From Syntrophaceticus sp050949745 (GTDB lineage: Bacteria > Bacillota > DSM-12270 > Thermacetogeniales > Thermacetogeniaceae), in contig JBMNGF010000021.1 of NCBI GenBank assembly GCA_050949745.1, positions 62,001-126,000 on the forward strand: a DNA stretch of 64,000 bases, read 5' to 3'. The position numbers were made by a program, and so were the translations under genes. This document shows positions 17,114-24,636 of the stretch, piece by piece. Position 1 is the stretch's first letter, and every line of letters begins with the position of its first letter. The notes under the pieces are model-generated. The model had not been told where the DNA came from. It ran no database searches and saw nothing but the letters and a program-made list of their open reading frames with translations.

Positions 17114-17926
17114 ATGAAGAATAAAGATGAAGTAGAAATGGTGAAAAGGCCAGGTGAGTTCACCTGTAGGGTGTGCGAACAGCTATCCATATCCCCTGAT
17201 TACTATTTGCTCAGCCTAGAGGCACCGGAACTGGCCAGGAATGTCTCTCCCGGCCAATTCGTTATGCTGCGCTGTGGTGAGGGGTATGATAATTTTTTAA
17301 GACGTCCCATGAGTATCCATCAGGTAGACCGGAGCAGGGGACAGCTAGATATTCTTTATCAGGTCAAGGGGAAAGGGACAAATTGGCTGTCTAAGAGGAC
17401 CAGTGGCGAACTGTTGTCTCTGTTGGGTCCTTTGGGACATGGTTTTACCTGCAGTGAAAGCGCCGGTAAGGGACTGTTAATCGGTGCCGGTGTAGGGGTT
17501 GCCCCACTGCTGTTTCTTGCTTCTGAACTGGCAGCCCGCCAGTGGGAACTGGTTATTCTCATGGGGGCACGCAGTGAAAACGGAGTCTTGCGCACAGATG
17601 CTTTTATGGAATATGGCCAAGTGAAAACTGCAACAGAGGATGGAAGTTGCGGGATTCAGGGCACTATTCTGGATCTTGCGGCAAATGAGCTGAGGAATTC
17701 ATCCTTTGATATGATTTATTCCTGCGGGTCACTTCCTGTTTTAAAAGGGGTGCAAGATCTGAGCAGACAAAATAAAATACCAGCCGAGCTATCTCTAGAT
17801 GAACGGATGGCCTGTGGTGTAGGTGCCTGTGTAGGGTGTGTCTGTCAGGGTGCTGACGGATCATACCTCAAGGTCTGTCAGGATGGGCCGGTTTTTTCAG
17901 CAGGGGAGGTGGTATTTGATGGCTGA
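17114..17926 (+). CDS. pyrK: dihydroorotate dehydrogenase B, electron-transfer subunit
   Basis: PyrK is the FAD and [2Fe-2S] subunit that passes electrons from PyrD to NAD. The FAD-binding motif is FLRRPMSIHQ, the nucleotide-binding loop is GAGVGVAPLLFLA, and the C-terminal iron-sulfur cysteines are in CGVGACVGCVCQ and VCQDG. Its 270 aa are full length. It overlaps the pyrD start by eight bases. In most Clostridia carAB would lie between pyrC and pyrK; here there is only a short gap. Confidence 0.95.
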   Translation: MKNKDEVEMVKRPGEFTCRVCEQLSISPDYYLLSLEAPELARNVSPGQFVMLRCGEGYDNFLRRPMSIHQVDRSRGQLDILYQVKGKGTNWLSKRTSGELLSLLGPLGHGFTCSESAGKGLLIGAGVGVAPLLFLASELAARQWELVILMGARSENGVLRTDAFMEYGQVKTATEDGSCGIQGTILDLAANELRNSSFDMIYSCGSLPVLKGVQDLSRQNKIPAELSLDERMACGVGACVGCVCQGADGSYLKVCQDGPVFSAGEVVFDG

Positions 17927-18833
17927 TCTGAGTGTGCATTTTGCTGGAATCACTATGAAAAATCCGGTGATGTCTGCTTCGGGAACCTTTGGCTCCGGTG
18001 TTGAATATGACAGCGTTTTTGATGTCAGCAGCATGGGAGCGCTGGTGACCACGGGACTGACCAAAGAACCTACAGCAGGGAATAAACCGCCGCGTATCTG
18101 TGAAACCACTGCCGGAATGCTCAACTCTGTAGGCCTGCAAAACCCCGGTGTTGATGTTTTCATCAGGGATCTGCTCCCGAGTATGCTGGAGTTTGGGGTG
18201 CCAGTGATCGCCAATATCGCCGGCAGAAGCAGGGATGAATTTGTTTATATGGCTGAGCGCCTCTCCAATACGGGGGTTGCAGGATTGGAACTCAATATCT
18301 CCTGCCCCAATGTGAAGACTGGGGGAATGGCCTTGGGTACTGTGCCTGAGGTGGCAGCAGGAGTTGTAGAGGCTGTTGTCAAGGCGACTGCTCTTCCGGT
18401 TATTGTTAAATTAACCCCTAATGTGACAGATATCAGAGAATTGGCTGCCGCTGTGGCAGATGGAGGTGCTGATGCCCTTTCCTTGATCAATACACTGGTG
18501 GGTATGGTAATCGATGTGGATGAAAGGAAACCGGTTCTGGCCAATTGTGTTGGAGGATTGTCAGGCCCTGCTATTAAACCAGTAGGGGTGCGTGCTGTTT
18601 GGGAGGTATCACAGACTGTGGATCTCCCTGTGATCGGGATGGGAGGCATTACTACCGGAACAGATGCATTGGAGTATATTATGGCCGGTGCTTCAGCGGT
18701 GGCGGTGGGTTCCGCCTTTTTCCATGACCCTCTGGCTGCTGTGAAGATAATTGACCAAATAGATGAATACTGTACAAAACATGGAGTAAACAAACTTCAG
18801 GATCTTGTAGGAGTAGCTTGGAAAGAAAAGTAG
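17919..18833 (+). CDS. pyrD: dihydroorotate dehydrogenase B, catalytic subunit
   Basis: This class 1B FMN enzyme oxidises dihydroorotate to orotate with PyrK. It contains NPVMSASGTFG, the substrate loop NSVGLQNPGV, the catalytic-cysteine region LNISCPNVKTGG, and the FMN-phosphate site GMGGITTGTDALEYIMAGASAVAVGSA. ATG 17919 (304 aa) is chosen: it follows GGGGAGG by about eight bases and starts the conserved fold. A longer frame back to 17838 lies inside pyrK. Confidence 0.96.
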   Translation: MADLSVHFAGITMKNPVMSASGTFGSGVEYDSVFDVSSMGALVTTGLTKEPTAGNKPPRICETTAGMLNSVGLQNPGVDVFIRDLLPSMLEFGVPVIANIAGRSRDEFVYMAERLSNTGVAGLELNISCPNVKTGGMALGTVPEVAAGVVEAVVKATALPVIVKLTPNVTDIRELAAAVADGGADALSLINTLVGMVIDVDERKPVLANCVGGLSGPAIKPVGVRAVWEVSQTVDLPVIGMGGITTGTDALEYIMAGASAVAVGSAFFHDPLAAVKIIDQIDEYCTKHGVNKLQDLVGVAWKEK

Positions 18834-18849
18834 ATGGAAGGAGATATAG

Positions 18850-19569
18850 ATGCAGATAAAAGATAGATTGATCGTGGCATTGGATGTTCCAGAGAAAGAA
18901 CAGGCTTTTGAACTAGTCGATATGCTTCATGACTGCTGTGGTATGTTCAAGATTGGGCTGGAGCCTTTCTGTAATTTTGGTCCCTCTTTTGTAGAAGAAA
19001 TCCAACAGCGTGGAGGAAAGATATTTTTAGACCTGAAATTTCATGATATTCCTCGTACAGTTGCCCAGGCAGGTCGAGCTGCTGCTCGTCTAGGAGTGGA
19101 GATGTTTAATGTGCATATTGCCGGGGGCAGTGAGATGATGAAGGCTGTTGTAGAAGCTGTAAGGGAAGAAACTGATGGCAAGAAAACCACTAAGATACTC
19201 GGTGTGACAGTGCTGACCAGCCTCGGGGCTGAGGAACTACAGGAAGGCATGGGTATCAACAGGTCTCCTCTGGAGCAGGTGGTCTTTTGGGCAAAACAGG
19301 CTGAGGAGGGCGGACTCTCAGGTGTTGTTGCATCACCCAAGGAGATCTCAGCTATCCGTGAAAACTGCGGCAGTGATTTTCTGATAGTCACCCCGGGTAT
19401 TAGGCCTGCCGGGGCAGGTAGCGGTGACCAGAAGCGAATCAGTACTCCCGCTGATGCAGTAAAGAGTGGGGTGGACTATATTGTTGTAGGGCGGCCTATA
19501 CTGCAGGCAGCAGACCCACGTCAGGCAGCTATCGACATTGTACAAGAGATGGAGGAGGCGATAAGATGA
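18850..19569 (+). CDS. pyrF: orotidine 5'-phosphate decarboxylase
   Basis: PyrF makes UMP from OMP. Its 239 aa include the catalytic tetrad region FLDLKFHDIPRTVAQA and the phosphate-binding end VTPGIRPAG and YIVVGRPI. AAGGAGA lies before the ATG. It overlaps pyrE by four bases. Confidence 0.97.
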   Translation: MQIKDRLIVALDVPEKEQAFELVDMLHDCCGMFKIGLEPFCNFGPSFVEEIQQRGGKIFLDLKFHDIPRTVAQAGRAAARLGVEMFNVHIAGGSEMMKAVVEAVREETDGKKTTKILGVTVLTSLGAEELQEGMGINRSPLEQVVFWAKQAEEGGLSGVVASPKEISAIRENCGSDFLIVTPGIRPAGAGSGDQKRISTPADAVKSGVDYIVVGRPILQAADPRQAAIDIVQEMEEAIR

Positions 19570-20138
19570 ATGAACAGGAATTGATCGAGGTATTTAAAGA
19601 GCGAGGCGCCCTCTTGGAGGGGCATTTCCGTTTGACATCAGGTCTGCACAGCAACGGCTATATTCAGTGTGCTCAGGTATTAAAATATCCTGATCTCTCT
19701 ACAGAGCTAGGTAAAAAGCTTGGGGAGCATTTCCGTGATCTGGATGTGGATACAGTGGTGGGGCCTGCCATCGGGGGGATCGTTATAGCCCAGGAGGTAG
19801 GGCGCGCCCTGGGAGTTAAAGCGATTTTCTCGGAGCGGGTAGAGGGTAATATGACTCTGCGCCGTGGATTTGAGATCAACGAAGGGGAGCGGGTTGTAGT
19901 AGTAGAGGATGTGGTGACAACCGGCGGTTCCACCAAAGAAGTGATCGAGTTAGTAAAGGAAAATGGAGGAGTGGTTGTGGGGGTTGGCTCCCTGGTAGAT
20001 CGCCATAGCGGAGAGTTGGATTTTGGCGTACCCTTCCATTCATTACTCAAGCTTGCTATAGAAACATTCTCTCCCGATGACTGCCCATTATGCCGGGAGG
20101 GCCTGCCAATAGTAAAGCCAGGGAGTCGGAAAAGTTAG
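19566..20138 (+). CDS. pyrE: orotate phosphoribosyltransferase
   Basis: PyrE joins orotate and PRPP. The PRPP motif VVVVEDVVTTGGSTKEVIE is clear. The 190-aa form with the CPLC pair near the C-terminus is the archaeal/Clostridia-type variant. It is the last gene of the pyr operon; a palindromic repeat that can serve as terminator follows 26 bases later. Confidence 0.96.
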   Translation: MNEQELIEVFKERGALLEGHFRLTSGLHSNGYIQCAQVLKYPDLSTELGKKLGEHFRDLDVDTVVGPAIGGIVIAQEVGRALGVKAIFSERVEGNMTLRRGFEINEGERVVVVEDVVTTGGSTKEVIELVKENGGVVVGVGSLVDRHSGELDFGVPFHSLLKLAIETFSPDDCPLCREGLPIVKPGSRKS

Positions 20139-20163
20139 TTGTTTGTGGTTTGAGTGAGTCAAA

Positions 20164-20200
20164 GTGAGTCAAAGGGACGGTGCCTTTGACTCACTTTTTT
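20164..20200 (+). terminator. terminator after pyrE made of a dispersed palindrome
   Basis: An 11-bp perfect stem (GTGAGTCAAAG with CTTTGACTCAC) with loop GGACGGTGC is followed by six Ts. The left arm is preceded by another direct copy of GTGAGTCAAA at 20154-20163. The loop core GGGACGGT is shared with the other palindromic repeats of this window. Confidence 0.8.
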
Positions 20201-20223
20201 CTTTCCGGGCCGTCTGTCTTAAA

Positions 20224-20252
20224 ACGAGACGCGGGAGACGCGGGGACGGTCC
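20224..20252 (+). repeat. GGGGACGGT-type intergenic repeat
   Basis: The stretch CGAGACGCGGGAGACGCG followed by GGGACGGTCC is the reverse-oriented relative of the repeats at 21369-21398 and 24598-24635 (GAGACG..AGAACCGTCCCCG). Confidence 0.6.
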
Positions 20253-20314
20253 AACTGCAAATGAGTTCTGTGATAAAATATAAGCAGTTGGTTTAGATAG
20301 GAGTGATTGCTATA

Positions 20315-20512
20315 TTGATCATTGATCGGCTTGAGGGTGATTGGGTAGTGGTCGAGTTTGAGGGAGGGACTTTTAACATTCCTAAAGCCCTGTTTCCTCA
20401 ACAGTTGAAAGAAGGGGATGTAGTCAAGATAGCTATTATCGTTGATGAGGAAGCCACAAAAGATAGGAAGAAAAGGGTGGATCAATTAGTAGATGAACTT
20501 TTCGAAGACTAA
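20315..20512 (+). CDS. DUF3006 domain-containing protein
   Basis: This 65-aa protein begins MIIDRLEGDWVVVEFEGGTFNIPKALFPQQLKEGDVV, the DUF3006 pattern (small beta-barrel). TTG 20315, nine bases after AGGAGTG, fits the family start better than GTG 20303. DUF3006 genes are often paired with secreted metallo-beta-lactamase genes, as here, where the next gene overlaps by 20 bases. No activity is known. Confidence 0.82.
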   Translation: MIIDRLEGDWVVVEFEGGTFNIPKALFPQQLKEGDVVKIAIIVDEEATKDRKKRVDQLVDELFED

Positions 20513-21371
20513 AAAACGCAATATTATTTATCTTATACTGGTAGTTGTATTAGCGATTGCGGGAGCTGCAGGAATTTTCGATCTGAGCGAGGATGCTGTT
20601 TCTCCCAGTCATGGAACTGAACAATTAACAGTCCATTTCCTAGATGTTGGGCAGGGGGATGCGATTTTGATTCAGTTTCCAAATGACTCTGTGATGCTGG
20701 TCGATGCGGGACCAGATGAAGATGGAGCAGCTGTTATCTCTTATTTGAAACAGCAGGGGGTTAAAAAGATTGATTACCTGGTGGCCACCCATCCCCATGC
20801 AGACCACATCGGCGGTATGGTTGCGGTAATCAAAGAGTTCGAAATTAATAAGGTTTACATGCCTAAAGTAGCCCATACCACAAGAACCTTTGAAGATATG
20901 TTGCTGTCAATTAAAGAAAAGGGCATAAAAATCACAGCTGCACATGCGGGACTGGATATTTTGGAGCAGGATGGCCTACAGGCGACCTTTGCTGCTCCAT
21001 GTGGTTCAGATTACGACAAGCTGAATAACTATTCAGCGATAGTGAAAATTCAGTATGGGAGCACATCTTTTTTACTGACCGGAGATGCGGAGGATATTTC
21101 TGAGAAAGAAATGCTTGACAATAGTTTGGACCTACGAGCTGATGTGCTAAAAGTGGGGCACCATGGAAGCAGCAGTTCAACTACACCGGCCTTTTTGAAG
21201 TCGGTATTTCCGGAATATGCAGTGATCCCTGTTGGTGCCGAAAATAAATACGGTCATCCTCACCAGGAAACACTGGAGCATCTAGCTGATGCCGGAGTGA
21301 TTGTTTACAGAACAGATCAGGAAGGATCCATTGTTTTTGCATCGGATGGGAAGGAAGTCAAGAAGATTTGA
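20493..21371 (+). CDS. ComEC/Rec2-related metallo-beta-lactamase-fold hydrolase
   Basis: This 292-aa protein has one N-terminal membrane segment or signal anchor (about residues 7-27) and an extracellular MBL domain: HFLDVGQGDAILIQFP, the metal motif THPHADHIGG, LLTGDAE and HHGSSSSTTPAFL. It matches the stand-alone C-terminal nuclease-like domain of ComEC, so an extracellular nuclease or phosphodiesterase role is plausible. Its stop codon TGA is the first three bases of a GAGACGGG-type repeat. A 71-bp copy of its 3' end reappears 3.1 kb downstream. Confidence 0.87.
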   Translation: MNFSKTKKRNIIYLILVVVLAIAGAAGIFDLSEDAVSPSHGTEQLTVHFLDVGQGDAILIQFPNDSVMLVDAGPDEDGAAVISYLKQQGVKKIDYLVATHPHADHIGGMVAVIKEFEINKVYMPKVAHTTRTFEDMLLSIKEKGIKITAAHAGLDILEQDGLQATFAAPCGSDYDKLNNYSAIVKIQYGSTSFLLTGDAEDISEKEMLDNSLDLRADVLKVGHHGSSSSTTPAFLKSVFPEYAVIPVGAENKYGHPHQETLEHLADAGVIVYRTDQEGSIVFASDGKEVKKI

Positions 21372-21398
21372 GACGGGAGAACCGTCCCCGCGTCGCAT
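21369..21398 (+). repeat. palindromic repeat at the metallo-beta-lactamase gene stop
   Basis: TGAGACGGGAGAACCGTCCC followed by CGCGTCGCA; the GACGG/CCGTC arms can pair. It begins with the gene's own TGA. A related copy sits at the end of rqcH (24598-24635). Confidence 0.65.
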
Positions 21399-21435
21399 CA
21401 CTAATGAGGTCTACGAACTTAAAAAGATAAGGATG

Positions 21436-21462
21436 CTGCCGCAGGGATATTTCCTGCGGCAG
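21436..21462. terminator. strong hairpin between the metallo-beta-lactamase and sigma-factor genes
   Basis: CTGCCGCAGG and CCTGCGGCAG form a perfect 10-bp stem with loop GATATTT. There is no T-tract on the plus strand; an A-tract 12 bases to the left would give a weak tail on the minus strand. Confidence 0.5.
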
Positions 21463-21557
21463 ACTTCGTAAAATAGAATAAACTTTTCAATTTGATGTAA
21501 TATTTCACTTATAATCCGTAGTACATGGGTGAGGGCATAAAGAGAGGTGATGTGCTA

Positions 21558-22114
21558 TTGTTCGATAGTGAAATCATTGACTTGTTCAATGAGCGCTCGG
21601 AAAAGGCAATCATGGAACTATCAAAAAAATATGGATCAGTATGCAGAAAAGTCGCCAGAAATATTTTGAACAACGATCTTGACGCAGAAGAATGTGTCAA
21701 CGACGCTTTTTTAGGAGCATGGAATACGATACCGCCTCAAAACCCAAATCCTTTGCTGACATATATTTGCCGTATTGTTCGCAACCTCTCTATTAAAAAA
21801 TATCATGCGAACACTGCCATTAAGCGAAATAGTTTTTATGATGCTGCATTGGACGAGTTGGGAGAATGTCTTGCAGCGGCAGCCAATGTAGAAACAGAAT
21901 TAGCTGCAAAGGAATTACGGTGCTATTAGATAGTTTCCTTGATACTTTAGATAAAGAAAATCGCATGATGTTTGTACGTCGCTATTGGTATTCAGATTCC
22001 ATACACGATATTGCGGAAAGGTTTCAGATCAGTAGCAACAATGTTACTGTCCGTCTTTTCCGTACTCGGAAAAAATTACAAAGTTATTTGCGAAAGGCAG
22101 GTTTTGAAATATGA
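21558..22114 (+). pseudogene. ECF-type sigma factor gene with a frameshift
   Basis: The first frame (from TTG 21558, after AGAGAGGTGA) encodes sigma region 2: FNERSEKAIMELSKKYG, then DAEECVNDAFLGAWNTIPPQNPNPLLTYICRIVRNLSIKKY. It stops at 21929. Region 4 continues in another frame (LLDSFLDTLDKENRMMFVRRYWYSDSIHDIAERF, helix-turn-helix, to 22114). The two halves join near 21912-21920 (after ELAAKEL), so one indel breaks the gene. Its end overlaps the next gene (ATGA). Programmed frameshifting is not suggested by any obvious slippery site. Confidence 0.82.
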
Positions 22115-23150
22115 AACGTGAAGATATTTCCAATGCCGTCGGGAACATCAGCACACGGCATATCCAAGAAGCGGAGAGCTATGGGTCGCAAAATATTGCA
22201 CGCAAACGGTTTCCTGCAAAAAAATAGTGGCGTTGGTCGCTTCTCTTGCGGTATGTTTTACACTTGCTGTACCTGCAATGGCGGCCGCAGATGTGCAAGT
22301 AGCGTATGAAATCCTGTATGCGGTATCTCCGAAAATTGCACAGGAACTCAAGCCGGTAAGAATGTCTTGCGAAGATGACGGTATTAAGATGGAAGTCATT
22401 TCTGCCTATATCAACGGTGATAAAGCTGAGATATACATTTCTATGCAAGACATGACTGATGACCGAATTGACGAAACAACCGACCTGTTTGATAGCTATA
22501 GTATCAATCGCCCTTTTTCCAGTAGCGGAACCTGTGAGAGGATAAGCTATGATGAAGAAACCAATATAGCAACTTTTTTGATTAGCATCACACAATGGGG
22601 GCAAAAAGAAATTGGCGGGGAGAAAATTACGTTTACAGTTGATAAATTTCTTAGCAACAAGCGGGAATACCATGATAAAATCCCGCAGATTGATTTAAGT
22701 ACAGTAAACCTTTTTCCACAGACGCAGACCGATGTGGATCTGAGAGGTTGGAGTTTTAGTGGCGATATCAACGAAGAGCCGGAATACACTCACTATTTAA
22801 CAGCAACTTCCGAAGGATCTTTTTCTCCTGTTAACGGTGTCATTGTTACAGCTGTTGGCTTTATTGATGGGAAGTTCCACATTCAGGCGTATTATGAGAA
22901 TATCCTTGAAACTGACAATCATGGTTATTTCCATTTAGTGAACGCTGACGGTGACGAAATTAGCAGCGAAGCATCTGTTTCTTTTTGGGATTCAGAACGG
23001 AGCGGAAGCTATGAGGAATATATTTTTGATGTTTCACCGAATGAAATCAATGACTACACACTCTACGGCCATTTCTATACTTGCAACTCTTTAAAAAACG
23101 GAGATTGGCAAGTAACATTCCCTCTTGAATACGAAGAAAAGAATAGATAA
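22111..23150 (+). pseudogene. membrane partner of the ECF sigma factor (DUF4179-like), frameshifted
   Basis: ATG 22111 opens MKREDISNAVGNISTRHIQEAE, a short cytoplasmic segment, but meets a TAG at about 22226. One base shifts it into the long frame beginning KIVALVASLAVCFTLAVPAMAAADV (membrane segment) with a ~270-residue extracytoplasmic domain. The break lies in a run of seven A's at about 22217-22224; eight A's would restore the frame. The layout (small cytoplasmic part, one membrane span, extracellular domain, gene overlapping an ECF sigma gene) suggests an anti-sigma or sensor protein. Sequencing error in the A-tract cannot be excluded. Confidence 0.68.
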
Positions 23151-23241
23151 TCCGCAAATTACACAATGGTCACTTACGGCAAATAGAGTTCGGCTTTAGC
23201 CGGACTTGTTTACCAACAGCAAAGTCAAACCAAGCAGTCAA

Positions 23242-23284
23242 GGATACCACAGGTGAGGCCAACATCTATGGTATCCTGATTTTT
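23242..23284 (+). terminator. terminator-like hairpin after the sigma module
   Basis: GGATACCA (23242-23249) pairs with TGGTATCC (23269-23276) around a 19-base loop, followed by TGATTTTTC. It lies 92 bases after the membrane-partner gene. Confidence 0.5.
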
Positions 23285-23558
23285 CAAAAGGACACTGAAA
23301 GAGAGATGAGATTACCCGAACGTGTTCACGATTGCAAACGTCGCTCCAGTGGAAGTGATCTCATCAAACTACAGGAAGTCGGGCGCGGTTTACATCTGCC
23401 GGTATATGGCATTACTAATCATTATATAAATAAGGGATGGTATCGAAAATAAATACTTTGCGAACCCCAATCATTTTTAACGTCATAAACGTTCTATATA
23501 ATGAGGGAATCTTCCAGAGGATTAAACTTGATATTATCTTACTTTCTGCATTTTCCTG

Positions 23559-23747
23559 TTGGTTATGTTAGGCACAGTGATTGCTGCGCCCATCTTTTCC
23601 GCTGACTATCAGACCGGCGCCGATGACATTTTGCGTTGCACAGCATGGAAGGCCAAATTCACAAATCCGATTACATTTCTGGGGCTTACCCTTGCATCAA
23701 TAATTCCTTGGATAAAGATAAACACAGCTTTTTTGTGCATCGTTTAA
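23559..23747 (+). pseudogene. scrap of an ABC-2 type permease gene
   Basis: The short frame GTVIAAPIFSADYQTGADDILRCT resembles the conserved extracytoplasmic-loop region of clostridial ABC-2 permeases (pattern ..FS.EYQ.G...IL..). The rest of the gene is absent and the tail runs into hicB on the other strand. I see no other gene in 23285-23740. Confidence 0.4.
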
Positions 23748-24091
23748 GTACTGCTTAATTTGTACAGCGTATATTGATTAAGTGAAACCCCTTCCTTTTC
23801 AGCTTCAATGGCCAGGCGGGCGTGAAGGGATTTAGGGAGACGGACAACAAACTTGCCGCTAAACCGTTCACTATCCAGTGGCGCGGGAATAGTAAAACCG
23901 TTTTCAAGCTTTGTTTCAATCCAGCCTTCCATTGCTTCCATAAGGCCTTCATAGGCTTCCTGAAAGGTTTCCCCGGTGCTTTGACAGCCGTCAAACTCCA
24001 ACACCGAAGCATGGAAGTATGAGCCGCTTTCATCCGATATGGGCTTTATAATATAGTTGTACGGGAGTTTCATATATTCCTGAACACTCAT
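23744..24091 (-). CDS. hicB: HicB family antitoxin
   Basis: This 115-aa antitoxin has a degenerate RNase-H-like N-terminal half (YNYIIKPISDESGSYFHASVLEFDGCQSTGETFQEAYEGLMEAMEGWIE) and a C-terminal ribbon-helix-helix/Arc-like DNA-binding part (SGKFVVRLPKSLHARLAIEAEKEGVSLNQY). It follows hicA by 15 bases on the minus strand with an AAAGGAGG site. The longer form with a DNA-binding domain is expected to repress its own operon. Confidence 0.93.
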   Translation of the reverse strand: MSVQEYMKLPYNYIIKPISDESGSYFHASVLEFDGCQSTGETFQEAYEGLMEAMEGWIETKLENGFTIPAPLDSERFSGKFVVRLPKSLHARLAIEAEKEGVSLNQYTLYKLSST

Positions 24092-24106
24092 TTTTGCATT
24101 CCTCCT

Positions 24107-24328
24107 TTATGATATACGGCTTAAAATATCTTTGACATACACGGCCTTTAGTGGGCTCTCATCTTTTATCGTGATAACGTCGCCGCTTGGATTGATGTAT
24201 TGCCTATGGGAGCCTTTTTGACGGTCTAAACGGTATCCTTTGGCAGTTAGAACCTTATTGGCTTCCGACATTCGGATACCATTTGGTTGCCGCTTCATTT
24301 TATTAATTATTTTTTCTACACCAGCCAC
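24107..24328 (-). CDS. hicA: HicA family mRNA interferase toxin
   Basis: This 73-aa toxin carries the dsRBD-like HicA fold: EANKVLTAKGYRLDRQKGSHRQYINPSGDVITI. The His of GSHRQY is the expected catalytic residue, in the family pattern GSH..Y..p. The start is GTG at 24328 preceded by AGGAAG. It is first in the operon, ahead of hicB, as is common. It cleaves mRNA when HicB is lost. Confidence 0.93.
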   Translation of the reverse strand: MAGVEKIINKMKRQPNGIRMSEANKVLTAKGYRLDRQKGSHRQYINPSGDVITIKDESPLKAVYVKDILSRIS

Positions 24329-24348
24329 TGATAATCACTTCCTATGTT

Positions 24349-24375
24349 ATTATAGTATCATATATAGTACTATAT
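24349..24375 (-). promoter_or_regulatory. promoter and possible HicB operator for hicAB
   Basis: On the minus strand a TATAAT -10 corresponds to 24349-24354, about 20 bases before the hicA start. Overlapping its upstream side is a perfect 14-bp palindrome ATATAGTACTATAT (24362-24375), well placed as an operator for the ribbon-helix-helix domain of HicB. The -35 is not clear (TTGGCA at a 20-base spacing). Confidence 0.5.
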
Positions 24376-24444
24376 GCCAAGGGGTAATTATTTTTTTAAA
24401 TTGTCCACTATGGAATGGTAAAGCAATTAACTCGACGGATATTT

Positions 24445-24564
24445 GCCGGAGTGATCGTTTACAGAACGGATCAGGAAGGAACTATTGTTTTTGCAGCGGA
24501 TGGAAAGCAAGTCAATGGAGACGCGGTACATACTGTGACAGTCACCGTGCGAAACAGGATATAA
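24445..24564 (+). pseudogene. duplicate 3' end of the metallo-beta-lactamase gene
   Basis: Bases 24445-24515 match 21291-21361 at 64 of 71 positions and keep the frame (AGVIVYRTDQEGTIVFAADGKQV), with a changed tail up to TAA 24562. The rest of the second gene copy is missing. The 3.1-kb accessory segment with the sigma module and hicAB lies between the two copies. Confidence 0.8.
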
Positions 24565-24636
24565 AAGAGAAACTTAGATTGACGGTGACAGTCACCATGA
24601 GACGAGAGAACCGTCCCCGTGTCTCACCGCGTCTTA
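24533..24636. repeat. GTGACAGTCACC and GAGACG/CCGTCCCC repeats at the rqcH 3' end
   Basis: Two near-palindromes (CTGTGACAGTCACCGTG at 24533-24549 and CGGTGACAGTCACCATG at 24583-24599) are followed by GAGACGAGAGAACCGTCCCC, GTGTCTCACCGCGTC. The rqcH stop codon (24634-24636, minus strand) lies at its right edge. Confidence 0.65.

Noticed and set aside
18245..18793. 182-codon open frame on the minus strand inside pyrD
   Set aside because: Low-complexity Thr/Ala/Pro composition caused by the codon pattern of the opposite strand; pyrD is intact and conserved.
20139..20260. CRISPR array suggested by repeated GTGAGTCAAAG and GAGACGCGG units
   Set aside because: Units are palindromic, irregularly spaced and lack unique spacers of constant length; no cas genes are present.
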